Shown piece after piece: positions 24,989 through 32,197 of a stretch of 64,000 nucleotides of DNA. Source of the DNA: CAVVJA01 sp963779485. GTDB lineage: Bacteria > Actinomycetota > Actinomycetes > Mycobacteriales > Jatrophihabitantaceae. Where the stretch lies: contig CAVZYJ010000021.1 of the NCBI GenBank assembly GCA_963779485.1, forward strand, positions 1 to 64,000, given 5' to 3'. How positions within the stretch are numbered: the first letter of the stretch is position 1; every line of letters begins with the position of its first letter. The translations under genes were made by a program, and so were the position numbers. Under the pieces are notes generated by a model. The model was not told the origin of the DNA and searched no databases. It was given only the letters and a program-made list of their open reading frames with translations.

Positions 24989-25123
24989 GTGTCCGACGTC
25001 ACCGGCCATGGTGGAGGCATCGCAGAGCGATACTTCTGGTCGCTCCTCGGCGCGGTTGCAATCTTCTTTTCCGGCGCGATGTTCTCGTTCTACATCGGAA
25101 TCCACACGATCGTCAGCTCGTGA
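24989..25123 (+). pseudogene. Fragment resembling a cation diffusion facilitator
   Basis: A 44-codon frame (GTG 24989 to TGA 25121-25123) contains IAERYFWSLLGAVAIFFSG and FSFYIGIHTI, resembling the RERYFW...GG.FS.YEGIH segment around a membrane helix of CDF-type metal exporters, normally about 300 residues. Nothing else of the transporter is present on either side. It lies between the SDR gene and the RsbU gene and looks like gene debris. The match is by eye only. Confidence 0.4.
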
Positions 25124-25208
25124 CCGGCGGAACCATGCGTCTCGCTGCCTCGGCCGATCACGCCCTGACCCTGCGGTCGGACGCGCAACGATTCCGCATC
25201 GGCTGACG

Positions 25209-26651
25209 TCAACCCGCCGGTAGGCGCGCGGCCAGCACGCAGGCGTCGTCGTGCGCTGGCTGTCCGGCCAGGGTGGCAATTACCGTGTCGCACAGCGCGT
25301 CGAGGGACGAGCTGCCGCCGTCGGCAGCGGCCAGGGCGCGCAGGGTCTCCAGGCCGTCGTCGATCGTGCGGCCCCGTTGCTCGATCAATCCATCTGTGTA
25401 CAGCAGCAGGGTCGTACCGGGCGCGAGCGTCGAGATGTGGTCGTGGTGGGGGGTGCCAGCAGCCGCGCGGACCCCGATGGGCTGGGACAGCGCCTGGGTC
25501 AGATAGGTCGGGTCGCCGCCGACGGGAATCACCAGCGGGGGAGGATGGCCGGCGTTGGCGAACTGCAGCGTCCCGTCCGGGCTGATGACGGCGTAGACGA
25601 GGGTGGCGAGCCGCTCATCGCCGCTCAGGGTGACCAGTTCGTCGACCCGCGTCAGCACAGCGGCCGGGTCGTGTCCTTCCACCGCGTACGCGCGCACGGC
25701 GCCGCTCACATGACCCATGAACGCGGCTGCGGAGATGCCATGGCCCATCACGTCGCCGACGACAAGGCCCACCCGTTGCCCGGAAAGCGCGATGACATCG
25801 AACCAGTCGCCGCCCACTCCGCTGGGTACCCCGCTCGGCTGGTAGCGCGCCGAGACGCTCAGCTCGGCCGTGGAGATCGCTGACTTGGGCAGCAGGCTGC
25901 GCTGCAAGGTCACCGCGATGTCGTGCTCGCGTTGGTAGAGCTCAGCATTGCGGAGCGCGACCGAGGCCAACTTGCCGAATTGGGCCAGCACCGCCTCGTC
26001 GAAGGCGGTGAATTCGCGGTCCCGCCAGACGATCACCCGGCCGGTTGAGTCATTCCTGGTCGGGTGGTGAACCTCGAGCCGCGCGGCCAGCCAGTGGCCG
26101 GATACCTCGTCGAGGGACCCGCCGCGCGCCGTCGCGGCGCCCTCGTCGGGTAGCAGATCCGGCAGCGCATCCGGTAGCGAAGGCGTAGGGCCGGAGCCGG
26201 ATTCGGCGTCGCCGAACTGGATGTAGGACGCCGCCGCGTCCATCACCTCGCGCACCCATATCGCCATGCGTCGCAGCCGTTGATCGGCGAGAAGATCCAC
26301 GTAGGCGCCGGCGAACCACTGCGCGAGCCGCTGGAGTTGCATGACGTGTGCCTGCTCGACCGCCACTCGCTCGGCCGCCTCGACGAAGCCGCGAGTGGCC
26401 ATGTCCAGCGCGGCCAAGCTCTGAAGCAGAAATGGCAACGCCGCCGCGCGCACCTGCTCGACGGAGGCGCCCCTCCGGTTGGCCGCGCTGGCAACCGCCC
26501 GCTCGTGCTCGAGTACGACGTCGAGGACGCTCAAGCCGTCGATGAGCGCCCGGCGCCCCAACCGGTGGGCGTATTCCAGACCCGACTCGTCCTCGAAGTA
26601 CAGATGCTGGTCCAGTGCGGTCCGGTAGTCGGCCCCGAAGTCCTCGGTCAT
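25209..26651 (-). CDS. rsbU: RsbU-type PP2C phosphatase with RsbU_N and GAF-like region
   Basis: The 480-residue protein has an N-terminal helical domain (residues 1-85; EYAHRLGRRALIDGLSVLDVVLEHE) like RsbU_N, which docks RsbT, then a GAF-like sensor (about 120-245), then a SpoIIE-type PP2C phosphatase (260-480) with metal-binding motifs GGDWFDVI, GDVMGHG and DDAC. RsbU dephosphorylates the anti-anti-sigma factor when activated by RsbT. Its start overlaps the RsbX-like stop by four bases, making it the last gene of the stressosome operon. Confidence 0.9.
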   Translation of the reverse strand: MTEDFGADYRTALDQHLYFEDESGLEYAHRLGRRALIDGLSVLDVVLEHERAVASAANRRGASVEQVRAAALPFLLQSLAALDMATRGFVEAAERVAVEQAHVMQLQRLAQWFAGAYVDLLADQRLRRMAIWVREVMDAAASYIQFGDAESGSGPTPSLPDALPDLLPDEGAATARGGSLDEVSGHWLAARLEVHHPTRNDSTGRVIVWRDREFTAFDEAVLAQFGKLASVALRNAELYQREHDIAVTLQRSLLPKSAISTAELSVSARYQPSGVPSGVGGDWFDVIALSGQRVGLVVGDVMGHGISAAAFMGHVSGAVRAYAVEGHDPAAVLTRVDELVTLSGDERLATLVYAVISPDGTLQFANAGHPPPLVIPVGGDPTYLTQALSQPIGVRAAAGTPHHDHISTLAPGTTLLLYTDGLIEQRGRTIDDGLETLRALAAADGGSSSLDALCDTVIATLAGQPAHDDACVLAARLPAG

Positions 26652-27271
26652 CGGTACCTCCCCCGGTACCGGGCCACAAGCACCAGGGCGTCGTCGGTCC
26701 CTTTCGCGCAGTGGGCGAGAATGCCCTGCGCGAGAGCAGCGGCGGACTGGCCGAGGTCGGGGCGATCGTCGAATCCCGTCGCCAGTCCGTCGCTACCCAG
26801 CAGTAGGACGTCTCCGGGCTGGATCGGCGTGCGGACCGGCCGCAGAGCTCCCGGCAGTTGATGCCCGATGACGCCACCTCGCTGCATCACGCTGGACTGA
26901 ACCATCGGTCCACCGGGCGAGGTTCGCACCAACGAACCGGCTACGTTGCCCACCCCGAGCCAGGCCAGTGTCGCGTGAACGTGATCGATAGCGGCGACCG
27001 TGATCGCCGCGCCGCGCGTGCCGCCCAACGCCTGGTGACACAAGACGAACAAGGCATCGAGTGGTTCGGCTGGATTCTCTCCCAGCACTACTGCGGCGTG
27101 GCGCGCGGCGACAGCGGCCAGGGGGCCGTGGCCCAGGCCATCGATGACACCGAGCAGGGTCGCGCCGCTCGTGTCGGTGACAACCCAGCCATCTCCCGAC
27201 TCGTCCTCTCCTGGCAGTGGCTGCCCGGCAACTGCCCACTCGATCGGGCCGGATGCGCCGGAGTCAAACAC
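26648..27271 (-). CDS. RsbX-like PP2C phosphatase
   Basis: The 207-residue protein is a minimal PP2C/SpoIIE domain with GVIDGLGHG (metal-binding Asp), a GGVIGHQLPG loop and GSDGLATGF near the end. In stressosome operons the homologous RsbX removes phosphate from RsbS/RsbR to reset the complex. It overlaps rsbT by eight bases and rsbU by four, so translation is coupled. The RsbX name rests on domain and position; it has not been tested. Confidence 0.85.
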   Translation of the reverse strand: MFDSGASGPIEWAVAGQPLPGEDESGDGWVVTDTSGATLLGVIDGLGHGPLAAVAARHAAVVLGENPAEPLDALFVLCHQALGGTRGAAITVAAIDHVHATLAWLGVGNVAGSLVRTSPGGPMVQSSVMQRGGVIGHQLPGALRPVRTPIQPGDVLLLGSDGLATGFDDRPDLGQSAAALAQGILAHCAKGTDDALVLVARYRGRYR

Positions 27272-27674
27272 TGGTCGGGGCCCATTTCCTCATGATCACG
27301 GTGGTGCCTCGACCGACCGCCGACTGGATCTCAAATTCGTCCATGAGCCGCCGGGCGCCGGGCAGGCCAAGGCCCATGCCCGCGCGAGTGGAATAGCCGT
27401 CCTCCAGCGCACGGTCGACATCGGCGATACCGGGTCCGAAATCGACGGCTTCGACCACCAGACCGATTCGTCCTTGCTGCTCCACCGTGCTGACCCGGAC
27501 CTCACCGCCATTGGTGTAGCTCGTGATGTTCCGGGCCACCTCGGAGATCGCCGTGGCGATCAATGTGAGGTCGGTAAGCGAGAAGCCCAAGCTCTCGGCC
27601 AGGTCCCGTCCGGCCTGCCGCGCCACCACGATGTCATCGGATTTCGCGACCTGCACCACTACATCAACGGCCAT
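27264..27674 (-). CDS. rsbT: Stressosome switch kinase RsbT
   Basis: The 136-residue GHKL kinase has the N-box ISEVARNITSY, the DFGPGI (G1) motif and the STRAGMGLGLPG (G2) loop. RsbT phosphorylates RsbS and RsbR, is released, and activates RsbU. It overlaps rsbS by 11 bases and the RsbX-like gene by eight. Confidence 0.92.
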   Translation of the reverse strand: MAVDVVVQVAKSDDIVVARQAGRDLAESLGFSLTDLTLIATAISEVARNITSYTNGGEVRVSTVEQQGRIGLVVEAVDFGPGIADVDRALEDGYSTRAGMGLGLPGARRLMDEFEIQSAVGRGTTVIMRKWAPTSV

Positions 27675-28041
27675 CGCGTCGACCTAGGTCAGGGGCGCGA
27701 CGGTTCAAGAAGGCGAGTCCTTCTTCGAGGTCGAGCGAGGTCTGAATGTCTTCGAAGGTGATGCCCAGCAGCACCATCGCGAAGGCGACCTCGGGTTGGA
27801 TTCCGACGATCACCGTGTCGGCCCCGCGCAGGCTGGTCATATGAGCGAGCGTCCGTAACGATCGGGCCGCGAACGAATCCATCACATCCAAGGCCGTGAC
27901 GTCGACGATGATGCCCTTCGATCGGAACTTGCCGACCTGTTCCATGAGATCGTCCTGAAGTCGCAGCGCGTCGCTGTCGCTCAGGGCCGACTGGATCGTC
28001 GCGATCAGGTAGGTGCCCTGCTTGAGGATAGGAACGGGCAT
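27664..28041 (-). CDS. rsbS: Stressosome STAS protein RsbS
   Basis: This 125-residue STAS-domain protein starts MPVPILKQG; the ATG at 28041 falls 11 bases after the rsbR stop, while a longer reading would overlap rsbR. The segment DVTALDVMDSFAARSL carries the conserved Ser that RsbT phosphorylates in RsbS proteins. It forms the core scaffold with RsbR. Confidence 0.92.
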   Translation of the reverse strand: MPVPILKQGTYLIATIQSALSDSDALRLQDDLMEQVGKFRSKGIIVDVTALDVMDSFAARSLRTLAHMTSLRGADTVIVGIQPEVAFAMVLLGITFEDIQTSLDLEEGLAFLNRRAPDLGRRDGR

Positions 28042-28051
28042 CGAACGCCGA

Positions 28052-28957
28052 TCAACGGATATCGAGGGCCAGCTCACCCGACCGGGTGACCTCGTACCCC
28101 AGCAGCCGCTCGGCCTCTTCGATACCGCCCTGCAGGTCGCCGACCGCGTTCATCTTCGACAGGTCGACGCCAATCGTCACCAAGGTCAGCGCAATCTCCG
28201 ACGACAAACCGGTGATGATCACGTTCGCGCCCATCAGACCGGACGCTTCGACCGTCTGTACCAGGTGATTCGCCACTGTCGAGTCGATCGCTGGCACACC
28301 GGTGATATCGATGACGACGACCTTTGCGCGGTTCGCGCGAATGGCCCGCAGCAGCTGCTCGGTGAGCTGCCGGGCGCGTTGCCCGTCGAGAACCCCGATG
28401 ATGGGGAGAATGAGTAGCCGCTCACGTACCTGCAAGACCGGCGTCGACAGCTCACGGATTGCCTCCTGCTGCTGCCGAATGATGCGTTCCCGCTCCTCAA
28501 CGAAGCTCACGCCGACCGTATTGGCAATGCGGTTCGCGGCTGGCTCGTACGCATCGAGCACCCGGTTGAGCAGGTCGAAATCCGTCTGATACTTCTCGAA
28601 CAGCGATCGGGCCAGCACATCCCGCAGAAGCAGCACGATGCCGAGGACCTCATCGGTCTCGACGCCGCGGGGAATGATGCGCTCGGAAAGGTTGCGCGCG
28701 TAGTCCTGTAGCGCCTCGACACTGCCGGTCTCGAGAACCTCGACATAGTTGTCATAGACCGACGTGGCCTCGGAGAAGATCTCCTCCGGCGTCATCGCCG
28801 TCAGCAAACGGGCGTCTGTGATGCGTCGGGCCCACTCCTCGCGCAGCCCGGTGCGGTTCTGCCGGAGATGCTCGACGAGCTCCGGCAATAAGCCCTCGGT
28901 CGACCGGTCGCTTGTTGTCGTCGAGTCCGAGGGAACCGCGCTCGATCTCGTCGCCAT
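28052..28957 (-). CDS. rsbR: Stressosome sensor RsbR
   Basis: The 301-residue protein has an N-terminal helical sensor half (residues about 20-170; globin-like fold in RsbR proteins) and a C-terminal STAS domain (about 185-295) with the phosphorylation region DITGVPAIDSTVANHL. The ATG at 28957 has GGAGGT six bases upstream and was chosen over longer readings. It is the first gene of the rsbR-S-T-X-U operon. What it senses cannot be read from sequence. Confidence 0.92.
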   Translation of the reverse strand: MATRSSAVPSDSTTTSDRSTEGLLPELVEHLRQNRTGLREEWARRITDARLLTAMTPEEIFSEATSVYDNYVEVLETGSVEALQDYARNLSERIIPRGVETDEVLGIVLLLRDVLARSLFEKYQTDFDLLNRVLDAYEPAANRIANTVGVSFVEERERIIRQQQEAIRELSTPVLQVRERLLILPIIGVLDGQRARQLTEQLLRAIRANRAKVVVIDITGVPAIDSTVANHLVQTVEASGLMGANVIITGLSSEIALTLVTIGVDLSKMNAVGDLQGGIEEAERLLGYEVTRSGELALDIR

Positions 28958-29080
28958 CGCTACCTCCAATCGGGCCGCCGACGCCCGAGCGCAGGCTAGC
29001 AGCACCGCAGGCACTTCCACTTGGCTGGGAGCGGCGGCCAGGCGACTCGGATTTGACACCGTCGAGCGGCCGGGGGCGAG

Positions 29081-29106
29081 GTTTCAGTGCGGCCGTTCGT
29101 GGGTAC
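29081..29106 (+). promoter_or_regulatory. SigB/SigF-type promoter candidate
   Basis: GTTT (29081-29084), a 16-base spacer, then GGGTAC (29101-29106): a full match to the actinobacterial stress-sigma consensus. The transcript would start near 29113 and lead into the small membrane protein at 29156. Confidence 0.65.
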
Positions 29107-29155
29107 TTAGCCTGGCGGTGACATCACTAATTCGGGGAGCCGTGAGGGGATCGCA

Positions 29156-29290
29156 ATGGCGCTCGTGATCATTCTGCTGCTGCTGGCCTTGTTGCTTGGC
29201 GGCCTGGGGTTCGCGGTCCACGTGCTGTGGTGGATCGCCATCGTCGTATTCGTCATCTTCCTGGTGTCGCTCGTCGTCAACCGCAGATAG
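29156..29290 (+). CDS. Small hydrophobic membrane protein (44 residues)
   Basis: Starts MALVIILLLLALLLGG, has two membrane helices around a short loop (FAVHVLWW), and ends VVNRR. GAGGGGA lies a few bases upstream of the ATG at 29156. Similar Leu/Val-rich peptides of about 45-55 residues are widespread in actinomycetes, with no assigned role. A stress-sigma promoter sits 50 bases upstream, and the gene is divergent from the rsbR operon, so it is a plausible output gene of that stress pathway. Confidence 0.75.
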   Translation: MALVIILLLLALLLGGLGFAVHVLWWIAIVVFVIFLVSLVVNRR

Positions 29291-29310
29291 CCGACGTCCG
29301 GCGCTGTCGC

Positions 29311-30009
29311 TCAGTGGCTGAGTTCGGTCGCGCCCACCAGAACGACCCGACCGGATGACGCTGGGCCGCCTTCGACGGTTTGCTGGGTGATCGTCAGGGT
29401 GGGAAAGCTGCTGGGCGGAACGCCCGCCCACAGCGTGACGTCCGCGCCCTCGTTGAAGGTGCCGATCGGAACGAGAACCCCAGCGGCGTTCTTCAACCAC
29501 GCTTCGTAGTACTGACCGTTGTCCCGGCGCGGCAATCCGGTCGCAGTCACGTGGATTCGCCAGCCGCTACGAGTCTTGGTCAGGGTCGCCGAGCCCGACG
29601 CGCCCGACGCGAGCTCAGTTCCGGTCAGGGATGCACTGTAGGCAAGGGGCTGGCTGCCCGAACCGGAGAGTCCCACAGTGAGTCCGACCGCCAGGCCGAC
29701 GCCGAGGACGATCGCGGCGGCGATGCCGATGAGGGTATAGCGCATCCGCCGGGATCTGTGGTGGGCGATCTGGGTCACGACGGTTGGCTGGCTGGGTGGG
29801 ATCGAGCTCTCGACCGAGTGCGGGCGCGGTGCGCCCGTCTCGGCGGCAATTGCCCCAACGATGCGCTGCTCCAAGCTGGCGTCGGGTTCGACCCAGGTGG
29901 CTTGGTCAGACAGGGCGTTTCGAATGTTCTCGATCGCGGCCACCTCGGTCGAGTCCAGCGAAACGCTGGTGTCTCCGGCGAAGTAGGCGATCCGGTCTTC
30001 TTCACTCAT
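29311..30009 (-). CDS. Anti-sigma factor, RskA-like
   Basis: The 232-residue protein has an N-terminal cytoplasmic domain of about 85 residues, one membrane helix (YTLIGIAAAIVLGVGLAVG, about 91-109) and an extracytoplasmic C-terminal domain of the anti-sigma-K (RskA) type, with GQYYEAWLKNAAG and TLTITQQTVEGG. It would hold the partner ECF sigma factor at the membrane. The ATG overlaps the sigma gene's end by eight bases, the usual coupling. Confidence 0.88.
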   Translation of the reverse strand: MSEEDRIAYFAGDTSVSLDSTEVAAIENIRNALSDQATWVEPDASLEQRIVGAIAAETGAPRPHSVESSIPPSQPTVVTQIAHHRSRRMRYTLIGIAAAIVLGVGLAVGLTVGLSGSGSQPLAYSASLTGTELASGASGSATLTKTRSGWRIHVTATGLPRRDNGQYYEAWLKNAAGVLVPIGTFNEGADVTLWAGVPPSSFPTLTITQQTVEGGPASSGRVVLVGATELSH

Positions 30010-30646
30010 CGTGTGTCACCTCGCTCCCGCCGATTCGAGAATGCCGCGCAGGCGCCGGGTCAGAACCGGCCACAGTGTCGTTCGCATCGTCCCGAAGGTG
30101 GCCCAGCAGGCCCAAAAGTCGACGGTGCACCCGAAACGTGCGCGACTTCACCGTGCCGACCGGGATTTTCAGTCGGTCCGCTATTTCCGCGTGGCTGAGC
30201 CCAAGGAAGTGCTGTAGCCGGACGAGTTCGCGATCATCCGCAGGCAACGTATCGATAGCGCGGCGGACCTCCCATACCTCGTAGATCTGCTCGGCCGACG
30301 GCGGCGGAGTGACCAGCGCGGGATCGGCGGAGTCGAGACCGTATTGCATCTGGTGACGCCGAGTTCGGCGGTAGACGTCGATCGCCGCCCGTCGCGCGAT
30401 CGCGGCGAGCCACGGACCGAGCGCGCGGGCAGGGTCGAAGCTGCTGGCCGAGCGCCAGGCCTGCAGGAACGTCTGCTGCGTGGCATCCTCGGCCAGGGTG
30501 ACGTCGCCGAGCACCTTGAACGCCACGGAATAGACCAGCCGGCTATAGGTCTCGTACACGATGCGCACCGTGTCGGGATCTCCGGCGGCGAATTGCGCAG
30601 CCAATTCGGCGTCGCCCACCACTGGTGTGACGCTACCCCTGGTCAC
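30002..30646 (-). CDS. ECF sigma factor (SigK-like group)
   Basis: The 214-residue protein has region 2 (VYETYSRLVYSVAFKVLGD, AEDATQQTFLQAW) and region 4 (LPADDRELVRLQHFLGLSHAEIADRL...TVKSR). The GTG at 30646 is the likely start; a longer in-frame reading has no conserved content. It directs RNA polymerase to promoters with a GGAAC-type -35 and a CGT-type -10, and such a site lies upstream on its own strand (30724-30751), so it probably activates itself. Its anti-sigma partner is encoded immediately downstream. Confidence 0.9.
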   Translation of the reverse strand: MTRGSVTPVVGDAELAAQFAAGDPDTVRIVYETYSRLVYSVAFKVLGDVTLAEDATQQTFLQAWRSASSFDPARALGPWLAAIARRAAIDVYRRTRRHQMQYGLDSADPALVTPPPSAEQIYEVWEVRRAIDTLPADDRELVRLQHFLGLSHAEIADRLKIPVGTVKSRTFRVHRRLLGLLGHLRDDANDTVAGSDPAPARHSRIGGSEVTHDE

Positions 30647-30723
30647 ATTCCATTCCCTGGCGCGCCGCTCCAGCGTTGGACTGTCTCGGTCGAGAACGGC
30701 CACCGCATTGTCATACACCGCTA

Positions 30724-30751
30724 AATACGCAGCGCCCCCCTCTGCGGTTCC
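30724..30751 (-). promoter_or_regulatory. ECF-type promoter upstream of the sigma gene
   Basis: On the minus strand GGAACC (30751-30746), a 16-base spacer, CGTATT (30729-30724). GGAAC/CGT is the common ECF pattern. It is directed at the sigma/anti-sigma operon and suggests autoregulation. Confidence 0.55.
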
Positions 30752-30764
30752 CCCCAAATTTCTG

Positions 30765-30793
30765 TGAACCGGATGGGGGCCCTCGTGCGTACC
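30765..30793 (+). promoter_or_regulatory. ECF-type promoter upstream of the secreted protein
   Basis: TGAACC (30765-30770), a 17-base spacer, CGTACC (30788-30793). It is similar in pattern to the divergent site for the sigma gene and directed at the secreted protein at 30830, making that gene a likely target. Confidence 0.5.
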
Positions 30794-30829
30794 GCATCCG
30801 ACCTGTTCCAACCCATCAGGGAGGTAGTC

Positions 30830-31459
30830 GTGAACGTGAAGAGCCTGCGGGTCGGTGGTGCCGTGCTCGGCGCTGCTGCCCTCGCGACCGGCGGGGTGAC
30901 GGCGGCGACGGCGGCTAGCCCCTCGCATGACCGGGCGGTCTTTCCGCTCGTTCGGTCGGCCGCGTCCCTCAAGGCCGACTGTCTGAAATCCGCTAACGCG
31001 GTGGTCAGGATAAAGAACAAGGGCCCGGTCGAGGTCATGACCATCGATGCGTACGGCCTGCCGAAGAACACCGACTTCGACGTCTTCGTCACCCAACTAC
31101 CCAATGCCCCGTTCGGCATCTCGTGGTATCAGGGCGACCTGCAAACCAACGGCAAAGGCCGGGCCCACAGCGTCTTCATGGGACGGTTCAGCATCGAGAC
31201 CTTCACCGTCGCGCAGGGCTCCGGTCCGGCACCGGTCGTGCACAACGAGCCGATCGCTGATGCCGCTACGAACCCGGCGTTCGCACCGGTGCACGAATAC
31301 CACATCGGCGTCTGGTTCAACTCGACCGCCGATGCGGTTGCGGCCGGCTGCGCCAACGCCGTGACGCCGTTCAACGGTGAGCACAACGCCGGTCCCCAGG
31401 CGTTGAGCACCCGCCTGTTCCCCGACACGAGTGGCCCGCTACGTCAAGTCACGCCCTGA
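30830..31459 (+). CDS. Secreted protein of unknown function
   Basis: From the GTG at 30830 (GGGAGG five bases upstream) the 209-residue protein opens with a signal peptide: KSLRVGGAVLGAAALATGG followed by an AATA-AS cleavage region. The mature part is a soluble domain with two Cys (DCLKS; AGCANAV) that could form a disulfide, and no recognised motif. It faces the ECF sigma gene across a region with ECF-type promoter candidates in both directions, so it is probably a regulon member. A strong hairpin terminator follows. Confidence 0.75.
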   Translation: MNVKSLRVGGAVLGAAALATGGVTAATAASPSHDRAVFPLVRSAASLKADCLKSANAVVRIKNKGPVEVMTIDAYGLPKNTDFDVFVTQLPNAPFGISWYQGDLQTNGKGRAHSVFMGRFSIETFTVAQGSGPAPVVHNEPIADAATNPAFAPVHEYHIGVWFNSTADAVAAGCANAVTPFNGEHNAGPQALSTRLFPDTSGPLRQVTP

Positions 31460-31474
31460 TCGGCCGAGCCCGCT

Positions 31475-31504
31475 GGTACCGCCACGTCGCATCGTGGCGG
31501 TACC
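31475..31504 (+). terminator. 12-base hairpin after the secreted-protein gene
   Basis: GGTACCGCCACG (31475-31486) and CGTGGCGGTACC (31493-31504) pair perfectly over a 6-base loop, 15 bases after the stop codon. A related direct repeat (GTACCGTCGCGTC) follows. Confidence 0.75.
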
Positions 31505-31588
31505 GTCGCGTCGCCGCAGTACCGTCGCGTCCCTCGCATCCGTGGTACGAGAGTGACTGGTGCGGCGCCCACGGGTTCACTCGAGAAC

Positions 31589-31651
31589 ATGGAGCACGTC
31601 TTCTACACGACGGGCGACGACCACGTCATGGAGCTCTGGTCACGGGACTGA
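31589..31651 (+). pseudogene. Possible lectin-repeat fragment (20 residues)
   Basis: A short frame reads MEHVFYTTGDDHVMELWSRD and stops. HVFY...G.DHV.ELW resembles one blade of actinobacterial tectonin/fucolectin-like repeats. No further repeat is seen on either side, so this may be leftover coding DNA. The match is short and weak. Confidence 0.25.
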
Positions 31652-31663
31652 CGCCGGTCATCA

Positions 31664-32197
31664 TCAGTCCAGCCGAACGTACGCACCTCGATCGAGTTCG
31701 AGCCGCCGCCGCTCGGGCATTCGCACACCGTGGTCGGCAGTCCAGCGCTGCAGGACCATGTCGCCCTCGACCCAGTCCAGCAACGCCACGGAGGACAGCA
31801 AAAGCTCGCAGTACCGCCACTGATCGGAGGGCTGCCAGCCATTCGTCGCTGCGACACTGGCGGCCATCGCGGCGCGCTCGTCCGAGTCCAGAATGCGTAT
31901 GGCCCGGCCGCGGAGCTTCACCTCCACCCCCGGATCGCTCGCGCTCGAAATCGGAGTCTGGAGGGTGACGCGGGCGTCGCGATCCAGGTCGTGTGCCTTC
32001 GCCGTGTGGGGAATGAGGACGACGAACAACTGTCCGCCGAGGATGTGGACCTCCACGGGACTGATTCGGGGAGTGCCGTCCCGGCGGATCGTACCGACGA
32101 ACGCAAAGCCGTCCCGCTCCAGGGTTTGCCGGACGGCGGCGGCGAGTTCCGGCGCGGCCGTAACGAAAGATGACCAAGCAACATCGCCAACGATCAT
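31664..32197 (-). CDS. Pyridoxamine 5'-phosphate oxidase-like flavin/F420-binding protein
   Basis: The 177-residue protein is a split beta-barrel of the PNPOx-like family: FVGTIRRDGTPRISPVEV, LFVVLIPHTAKAHDL, and VEVKLRGRAIRILD. Members bind FMN or F420 and include oxidases, reductases and heme- or antibiotic-degrading enzymes; the substrate here is unknown. The start overlaps the upstream aminotransferase stop by four bases, so the two genes are co-translated. Confidence 0.85.
   Translation of the reverse strand: MIVGDVAWSSFVTAAPELAAAVRQTLERDGFAFVGTIRRDGTPRISPVEVHILGGQLFVVLIPHTAKAHDLDRDARVTLQTPISSASDPGVEVKLRGRAIRILDSDERAAMAASVAATNGWQPSDQWRYCELLLSSVALLDWVEGDMVLQRWTADHGVRMPERRRLELDRGAYVRLD

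Noticed and set aside
25135..25204. Short frame MRLAASADHALTL like an Rrf2 regulator start
   Set aside because: The similarity covers only about a dozen residues, too little to list as a gene or pseudogene.
30647..31096. Upstream extension of the ECF sigma frame to 31096
   Set aside because: The extension overlaps the divergent secreted-protein gene and both ECF-type promoters and contains no conserved residues.
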